52,249 bases of DNA from positions 1-52,249 of the forward strand of contig JAFVYB010000057.1 of NCBI GenBank assembly GCA_017500825.1, written 5' to 3'. The notes under the pieces were generated by a model. That model worked only from the letters and a program-made list of their open reading frames with translations. It was not told the origin of the DNA and searched no databases. Below are positions 47,743 to 52,249 of the stretch, piece after piece. The first letter of the stretch is position 1; each line of letters opens with the position of its first letter. The DNA is from Myxococcaceae bacterium. GTDB taxonomy: Bacteria > Myxococcota > Myxococcia > Myxococcales > UBA5297. A program made the position numbers and the translations under genes.

Positions 47743-49185
47743 TCAGGCGCGCGTTTCGACGGGATCGAGCGGGGCCATCAGCGCGTCGAGGAGGGGGGCG
47801 TGGGGCATGAGTTCGGCCGCGCCGCGTCGCAGGATGGCGTTCAGGCCGCGATCGGTCGGGATGAGGTCGAGCGGTCCGGGCGGCCGTTTGAAGGCGTGGC
47901 GCACGTGCGCGAAGGCCATGCTGCGGTGGACCTGTGGCGCGACGAGCGACTGCAACGCGAGGAAGGGCGAGGTGAGCTTGGGCGCGAAGCAGTCGAGGGC
48001 CAGGACGCAGGCGTTGCGCGTGCCGATTTTGCCGCTCTGGATGGCGAGGAAGGCGCCTTTGGCCGGGACGTTGTCGACGAGCGCGCCGTCGCACAGGCGG
48101 AAAATTCCCCGCGCCCGCACCAGATCCCGCAGCGCCGCGTGACGCGTCACAGCCTCGGGCGGAATGTCGAACTGCAGAGCGCCGGGCAGGGCCGCCGAAA
48201 ACCCCGCCGCGTCAAAGGCGTCGATGCCTTCGCTGCCGCGATCGAGCCCGAAGTAGACCGCCTGCAGCCGCTCCGAGACCTGGAAGAGCTCGATGAAGGC
48301 GCCGATCACGCCCGGGACAGCGCGCGCCAGAGAGCGCGGGTGCTTCAGGTCGATGCCGCGGATCATGCGCGCGTATTCCTCCATCGGACGCGGCAGGGCG
48401 CCGGCGCGGATGCCAGTGGCGGCGAGGACGACCGGAACGCTGAGCGCGTCGAGCGGCAGGGGCGGCGCGTTCGGATCAGGCGTGAAAAACGGCGCGATCG
48501 ACTCGCGCAGGCACAGCCGCATGGCGCCGGGCAGACCAAAGTGCGCTTCCATCGAGGGCGCGCCCAAAAGCCGCGGCAGCGACAAGGCCCTGAGGATGGC
48601 CAGGCTCTCGGCGCTGTTCCAGTCCGGCCGCCGCGCGCGGAAGAGCGCGTAGAGGGCGCCGATGCTCGTTCCGGCGATGAGTCTTGGCCTGAGGCCGCGC
48701 CGCGCGAGGAAGTCGAGCGCCCCCAGGTAGATGTGCCCCGAGCCGCCGCCGCCACCGAGCGCGATGACCAGCGATTTTTGGTGGACCTCGCGCCTGAGGA
48801 TGTCCAGCGGCAGCCGATGCTGCGCCGCCGCCTTCAGTCGACTCCAGGTCAGCCGTGTCTTGGGTCTGAGGATGGCTGTGAGCGCGCGCAGTCCGTCGAA
48901 ATCCATCCGCTCAAGCGCCCGCGCGCCGACGCCGCAGTCGGCAAAGGCCCTGAGCGCCACCTCTCGCAGCGGCGCGGTGATCTCCCGCGCGTCCAAATCG
49001 CCCTCTGGACCGGAGAGGGTGTGCAACTTGGCCAGACAGGCCGCCTCGCGCAGCGTTCGCGCCGTCAACGGGTCGATTCGCTCCGGCCTCTCAATCGTCG
49101 CCAGGCACAGGTCGACCTCGCACTGTTCGAGCGCGCTCACCTGACTCAGGAGCTCGGGCGGTGGCAGCGTTGGCGGCAGGGGCAT
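47743..49185 (-). CDS. Patatin-like phospholipase
   Basis: A 480-residue protein with the patatin Ser-Asp dyad. The oxyanion loop is GGGGGSGHIYLGALDFL near residue 144, the nucleophile elbow GTSIGALYAL with Ser174, and the catalytic Asp lies in LCDGALVDNVP in the second half. The first 130 residues are an unassigned helical region. Such proteins hydrolyse acyl esters of membrane lipids; substrate is unknown. ATG 49185 has GGAG six bases upstream. It is followed by the DUF2760 and Hsp70-type genes on the same strand (147-bp gap), so co-expression is possible. Confidence 0.87.
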   Translation of the reverse strand: MPLPPTLPPPELLSQVSALEQCEVDLCLATIERPERIDPLTARTLREAACLAKLHTLSGPEGDLDAREITAPLREVALRAFADCGVGARALERMDFDGLRALTAILRPKTRLTWSRLKAAAQHRLPLDILRREVHQKSLVIALGGGGGSGHIYLGALDFLARRGLRPRLIAGTSIGALYALFRARRPDWNSAESLAILRALSLPRLLGAPSMEAHFGLPGAMRLCLRESIAPFFTPDPNAPPLPLDALSVPVVLAATGIRAGALPRPMEEYARMIRGIDLKHPRSLARAVPGVIGAFIELFQVSERLQAVYFGLDRGSEGIDAFDAAGFSAALPGALQFDIPPEAVTRHAALRDLVRARGIFRLCDGALVDNVPAKGAFLAIQSGKIGTRNACVLALDCFAPKLTSPFLALQSLVAPQVHRSMAFAHVRHAFKRPPGPLDLIPTDRGLNAILRRGAAELMPHAPLLDALMAPLDPVETRA

Positions 49186-49285
49186 GTCTCTCTCCGGTTG
49201 TCGGTCCGTCGGTCGGTTGGTGTTGGTGGTGCTTTCGTCGTTCGGCGTCCGTCGCCAGGCGCGCCGGCACGGGCGCTTCAGACTC

Positions 49286-49319
49286 AAAAAAGCGGCCGTG
49301 GGATGCCTTCCACGACCGC
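49286..49319 (-). terminator. Rho-independent terminator after pgm
   Basis: On the minus strand a ten-pair stem (49319-49310 with 49301-49292, one G-U pair) is followed by six T (49291-49286). It begins 32 bp after the pgm stop and separates pgm from the patatin gene. Confidence 0.9.
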
Positions 49320-49350
49320 CTCGTTCACGCGCTTCAGCGTTGGTTTGGCC

Positions 49351-51000
49351 TCAGACGCCCGCCGCCCTGAACGCCGCCGAGACCATGGCCTTGGCCTCCT
49401 CCTGCAGCTGGGTCAGGTGCGCGGCGCCCTTAAAGCTCTCCGCGTAGATCTTGTAGACATCCTCGGTCCCCGACGGTCGCGCGGCGAACCAGCCATTCTC
49501 GGTGACGACCTTCAGCCCGCCGATGGAAGCGCCATTGCCCGGCGCCCGGGTCAGCTTGGCGGTGATGGCTTCACCCGCCAGGCTCTCGGCCGCGACCATG
49601 TCCGGCGTCAGGTTCGAGAGCACCTTCTTCTGTTCGGGCGTGGCCGCCGCGTCGATGCGCTCATAAATCGGCGCGCCAAACTTCTCGGTCAGCTCGCAGT
49701 AGCGCTGCGAGGGCGTCTTGCCGGTCCTGGCCGTGATCTCCGCCGCCAGCAGGTCGAGGATGATGCCGTCCTTGTCCGTGGTCCACGCCGTGCCGTCGAA
49801 CCTGAGGAAACTCGCGCCCGCGCTCTCCTCGCCGCCAAAGCCGTAGGCGCCGCTGACCAGCCCGTCGACAAACCACTTGAAGCCGACCGGCACCTCGCAC
49901 AGCCGCCGCCCGATGGCGCCCGCCACGCGGTCGATGATCGCGCTCGACACCAGCGTCTTGCCCACCGCCGCCTCCGAGGACCAGCCCGGCCTGTTCTGGA
50001 ACAGGTAGTCGATGGCCACCGCCAGATAGTGGTTGGGGTTCATCAGGCCGCCGTCGCGCGTGACGATGCCGTGGCGGTCGTAGTCGGGGTCGTTGCCAAA
50101 GGCGATGTCGAAGCGGTCCTTGAGCTCGATCAGCCCGGCCATGGCCTTGGGCGAGGAGCAGTCCATGCGGATCTTGCCGTCGCGATCGACGCGCATGAAG
50201 CCAAACGTCGGGTCGACGCTCTCGCGCACCAGCGTCATGTCGAGGCCGTAGCGCTCGGCGATGGGGCGCCAGAAGTGGACGCCGGAACCGCCCATGGGAT
50301 CGACGCCGATCTTCAGGCCCGAGTCGCGGATGGCGGCCATGTCGACCACGTTCGCCAGGTCCTCGACATAGGGCGTGACGTAGTCGTGAAAGCGCGTCGT
50401 GCTCGCGGCCATGGCGCGGGCGAAGTCGATCCTTTTCACGCCGTCGAGGTCCCTTTCGAGCAGCGCGTTGGCCCGATCCTCGATGACGCGCGTCACCTGG
50501 GTGTCGGCCGGACCGCCGTGCGGCGGGTTGTATTTGAAGCCACCGTTGTCGGGCGGGTTGTGCGAGGGCGTGATGACGATGCCATCGGCCAGATGCTCGG
50601 TCCGCCCGCGGTTGTAGGTGAGGATGGCGTGCGAGACGACTGGTGTGGGCGTGTAGCCAAACCCCTCCTGAACGCGCAGCTCGACGCCATTGGCCGCCAG
50701 GACCTCGATCGCTGTCGTGAGCGCCGGTTCCGAGAGCGCGTGCGTGTCCATGCCGATGAAGAGCGGCCCGTCGATCTTCTGCGCGGCGCGGTAGTCGGCC
50801 ACGGCCTGGGCGATGGCCAGGATGTGCCGCTCGTTAAAGCTCTGCCTGGTCGAGACGCCGCGATGCCCCGACGTGCCAAAGGCGACGCGCTGCTCTCGCA
50901 GGCTCGGGTCTGGTCGGCCGGTGAAGTAGGCGGTGATGAGGCGCGGGATGTTGCACTTCAGCGATTCCGGGACAGGCTGTCCGGCGAGGGGATGGCTCAT
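49351..51000 (-). CDS. pgm: Phosphoglucomutase (alpha-D-glucose specific)
   Basis: Interconverts glucose 1- and 6-phosphate, feeding UDP-glucose and envelope glycan synthesis. The 549-residue product matches the E. coli Pgm type: [19 protein letters not shown] near residue 40, catalytic-serine [16 protein letters not shown] near 145, metal-binding [11 protein letters not shown], sugar-binding [13 protein letters not shown] near 400, and the phosphate-binding [15 protein letters not shown] near the end. ATG 51000 has AAGGAG nine bases upstream and begins the family N-terminus; the frame extends to 51072. It has its own terminator, so it is probably transcribed separately. Confidence 0.96.
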   Translation of the reverse strand: MSHPLAGQPVPESLKCNIPRLITAYFTGRPDPSLREQRVAFGTSGHRGVSTRQSFNERHILAIAQAVADYRAAQKIDGPLFIGMDTHALSEPALTTAIEVLAANGVELRVQEGFGYTPTPVVSHAILTYNRGRTEHLADGIVITPSHNPPDNGGFKYNPPHGGPADTQVTRVIEDRANALLERDLDGVKRIDFARAMAASTTRFHDYVTPYVEDLANVVDMAAIRDSGLKIGVDPMGGSGVHFWRPIAERYGLDMTLVRESVDPTFGFMRVDRDGKIRMDCSSPKAMAGLIELKDRFDIAFGNDPDYDRHGIVTRDGGLMNPNHYLAVAIDYLFQNRPGWSSEAAVGKTLVSSAIIDRVAGAIGRRLCEVPVGFKWFVDGLVSGAYGFGGEESAGASFLRFDGTAWTTDKDGIILDLLAAEITARTGKTPSQRYCELTEKFGAPIYERIDAAATPEQKKVLSNLTPDMVAAESLAGEAITAKLTRAPGNGASIGGLKVVTENGWFAARPSGTEDVYKIYAESFKGAAHLTQLQEEAKAMVSAAFRAAGV

Positions 51001-51376
51001 GGTGTCTGGCTCCTTGTGGGGTGAGGTGTGAGATGGAACGGGGATGGCCTTTGGTCGCGGCCAGGGGATCAAACAGCGGCGGGCGGATCAATGCTCCCGC
51101 GCGGTGGTGCCGGTGCGCGGGCGGGGGCTTGCCCGAAACAGCGCCTCTTTATAAGCCGCGCGCCATTTCAGGCGCCTGTTCGAAGTGCTTTGTCGTTTTC
51201 AGGGAAGGGGAGGGGAGGAAGGGCGCGTCAACGCGGTTGACGCTTGTTTTGAATCTCGCCGCCACGCGCCACACCAAATCGCGGGCCCGGACGCGCCTTT
51301 GTTCAAAATCCTCCAATTCCCAAAAATAAAAGCCGGCCATTCGTCCCGCGCCGCCAGATTTGGTTTCATCAAACAC

Positions 51377-51403
51377 GCGGATTTAAATTTTAAATAAATC
51401 CGC
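51377..51403 (+). promoter_or_regulatory. Perfect 9-bp inverted repeat next to a -35-like site
   Basis: GCGGATTTA (51377-51385) and TAAATCCGC (51395-51403) flank an AATTTTAAA centre and abut TTGACC at 51404. This looks like an operator or an AT-rich upstream element for the lipoprotein promoter. Confidence 0.5.
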
Positions 51404-51475
51404 TTGACCCAAAAGAAGAGAATGTTTTTCAAAATCACCCCCTCGGGGGGATAACCCAAACGGTGGCCATTCAAC
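51401..51475 (+). promoter_or_regulatory. Lipoprotein leader element, copy 1
   Basis: Reads CGCTTGACC, an AAGAAGAGAATG tract, TTTCAAAAT, a short hairpin CCCC-CTCG-GGGG and CGGTGGCCATTCAA, ending about 18 bp before the start codon. The same order recurs at 52088-52165. TTGACC could be a -35; CAAAAT at 51430 is a poor -10 with 20-bp spacing, so the promoter call is tentative, but conservation of the block is plain. Confidence 0.6.
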
Positions 51476-51493
51476 AACCATGGAGGTCACCTC

Positions 51494-52036
51494 ATGAAAA
51501 AGAAGACGTTTTTCCTGATCGCGCTTTTCCTCGGCATGCTCCTGGCCTTTCCCGTCATTGGCTGTGGCGGCGACGAAGGCGGCAGCGAAAACAGCGGCAA
51601 TAACAATGGCGGAAACAATGGCGACGACGAGTCCGCCTTCACCGCCGACAATTGGCAGAGCACCCTCGCGGACAAATACGGCTTTACGCTGACTGTGCCC
51701 GAGGGCTGGACATTCAAAGAGGGAAAACGCCAGACCGATATTTCCGATTCGGTGCAGTTTACCATCGAGTCCGACGATTTCGACACCGCTTCCACGGCGT
51801 TTATCCAGCACGTCTTTGATCTGACAGCCGAGGTTTCCGACGAGTATGGCAATTTCGAAAATATGGAAAACGGCCTGCCCGTCACCATTACCGATGTCCC
51901 GGACATCATGGGCGTCATGATGCCAATTTGGAAATTCACCAGCGGCGGCGATATTATCCAAATCGACATCGGAACCTCCGCTTCCAGCCAAATGGCGCAG
52001 ATCTACCTCGTCAAAACGGGCGCCAAGACCTGGTAA
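51494..52036 (+). CDS. Small lipoprotein of unknown function
   Basis: A 180-residue predicted lipoprotein. KKKTFFLIALFLGMLLAF leads to the lipobox VIGC (Cys24), followed by a Gly/Asn/Asp/Ser-rich linker to about residue 45. The remaining domain of about 130 residues is mixed, with YGFTLTVPEGWTFKEGK and later MMPIWKFTSGGDIIQIDIG; the first motif is typical of small lipoproteins of the PsbP/DUF1795-like kind, but the match is loose. ATG 51494 has GGAGG seven bases upstream. Its leader element is repeated after the gene, suggesting a paralogue just beyond the window. Composition is lower in GC than the core genes. Confidence 0.82.
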   Translation: MKKKTFFLIALFLGMLLAFPVIGCGGDEGGSENSGNNNGGNNGDDESAFTADNWQSTLADKYGFTLTVPEGWTFKEGKRQTDISDSVQFTIESDDFDTASTAFIQHVFDLTAEVSDEYGNFENMENGLPVTITDVPDIMGVMMPIWKFTSGGDIIQIDIGTSASSQMAQIYLVKTGAKTW

Positions 52037-52038
52037 TC

Positions 52039-52055
52039 GCGCGTTTGAAACGCGC
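52039..52055. promoter_or_regulatory. 17-bp perfect palindrome after the lipoprotein gene
   Basis: GCGCGTTT-G-AAACGCGC starts two bases after the TAA. No T-run follows, so a terminator is unlikely. A dimeric-regulator operator upstream of the second leader copy is possible. Confidence 0.5.
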
Positions 52056-52087
52056 CGTCGTTAAAATCGTCTGAACAAAGCAAAAAA

Positions 52088-52165
52088 CGCTTGACACAGA
52101 AGAGAAGAATGGGTTTCAAAATTGCCCCCTCGGGGATATAGCCCAAAAAAGGTGGCCATCAAAAA
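52088..52165 (+). promoter_or_regulatory. Lipoprotein leader element, copy 2
   Basis: Aligns throughout with 51401-51475: CGCTTGACA, AGAGAAGAATG, TTTCAAAAT, CCCCCTCGGGG, AGCCCAAA and GGTGGCCATC. It has a perfect TTGACA (52091-52096). In this copy the GGTGGCCATC core continues as a tandem array. Confidence 0.6.
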
Positions 52166-52249
52166 AAGGTGGCCATCAAAAAAAGGTGGCCATCAAAAAA
52201 AGGTGGCCATCAAAAAAAGGTGGCCATCAAAAAAAGGTGGCCATCAAAA
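52151..52249. repeat. Tandem array, 17-bp period (GGTGGCCATC plus A7), six copies
   Basis: GGTGGCCATC begins at 52151, 52168, 52185, 52202, 52219 and 52236, separated by seven A, without variation, and the array runs off the window end. TGGCCA is a palindromic core. There are no unique spacers, so it is not a CRISPR. The true length may be greater than shown. Confidence 0.97.

Larger units (their letters stand above)
51001..51493. other. 493-bp divergent region between pgm and a lipoprotein gene
   Basis: No gene is supportable. The half next to pgm is GC-rich. From about 51370 it becomes AT-rich and carries a 9-bp inverted repeat and the first copy of the lipoprotein leader element described separately. 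Confidence 0.6.

Noticed and set aside
47800..51024. A 1074-codon plus-strand open frame
   Set aside because: It runs antisense through the patatin and pgm genes; its Arg/Gly/Asp-rich product is a high-GC shadow of their codon bias and has no domain.
52151..52249. CRISPR-like array at the right edge
   Set aside because: The 17-bp units are identical with no unique spacers, and no cas gene is nearby; it is a simple tandem repeat.

Overview
The window is a GC-rich, mostly gene-dense bacterial chromosome segment. It suggests a Gram-negative member of Myxococcota or a related former deltaproteobacterial group such as Bradymonadales. Gram-negative envelope: heptose kinase and adenylyltransferase for LPS core, plus lptC-lptA-lptB. 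Lineage: a giant secreted protein with cadherin-like and thrombospondin type 3 repeats ends in a MYXO-CTERM-like tail (Gly-Cys motif, hydrophobic stretch, Arg cluster). A mevalonate-pathway phosphomevalonate kinase and lipoproteins with Asp/Ala/Gly-rich linkers fit the same picture. The lineage is inferred, since no rRNA or tRNA gene is present. I see no phage, CRISPR array or complete insertion sequence.

Layout. 1-256 is non-coding with a 27-bp direct repeat. 257-2776 (minus) holds two tandem zinc-ribbon membrane paralogues and thiL. 2989-6891 (plus) holds a small HMA-domain protein and mfd. 7038-8661 (minus) is a tandem pair of unknown paralogues sharing a C-terminal NNYDWW motif. 8834-10232 (plus) holds mazG and rpsT with a terminator. 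10233-11050 is a long non-coding leader with two inverted repeats, upstream of the 2380-residue surface protein (11051-18193). 18467-19531 (minus) is phosphomevalonate kinase. 19772-22176 (plus) is a flippase-like membrane protein overlapping hydF, the [FeFe]-hydrogenase maturation GTPase. Rho (minus), an esterase-like lipoprotein, an RluA-family pseudouridine synthase and ribF (minus) follow.

27628-38785 is a long plus-strand envelope block: heptose kinase, heptose-phosphate adenylyltransferase, two glycosyltransferases, phoH, an RlmI-like methyltransferase, lptC, lptA, lptB, rpoN and hpf. Several junctions are 4-bp stop/start overlaps. The lptA-lptB junction carries a perfect 55-bp direct repeat that gives lptB two identical, in-frame start sites 102 bp apart.

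39024-51000 holds a secreted protein of unknown function, a membrane-anchored TPR protein, and a minus-strand run of pgm, patatin-like lipase, DUF2760 protein, Hsp70-family protein, rsmA and DHH phosphoesterase. The last segment (51001-52249) has a small lipoprotein gene. Its leader element recurs after the gene, where a 10-bp core has expanded into a 17-bp-period array that runs off the window end.

Best candidates for undescribed biology: the duplicated N-terminal module of the giant MYXO-CTERM-like protein, the NNYDWW family, the Hsp70-DUF2760-rsmA operon, the lptA/lptB start duplication, and the repeat-bearing lipoprotein leader. No single complete new system can be demonstrated from sequence alone.
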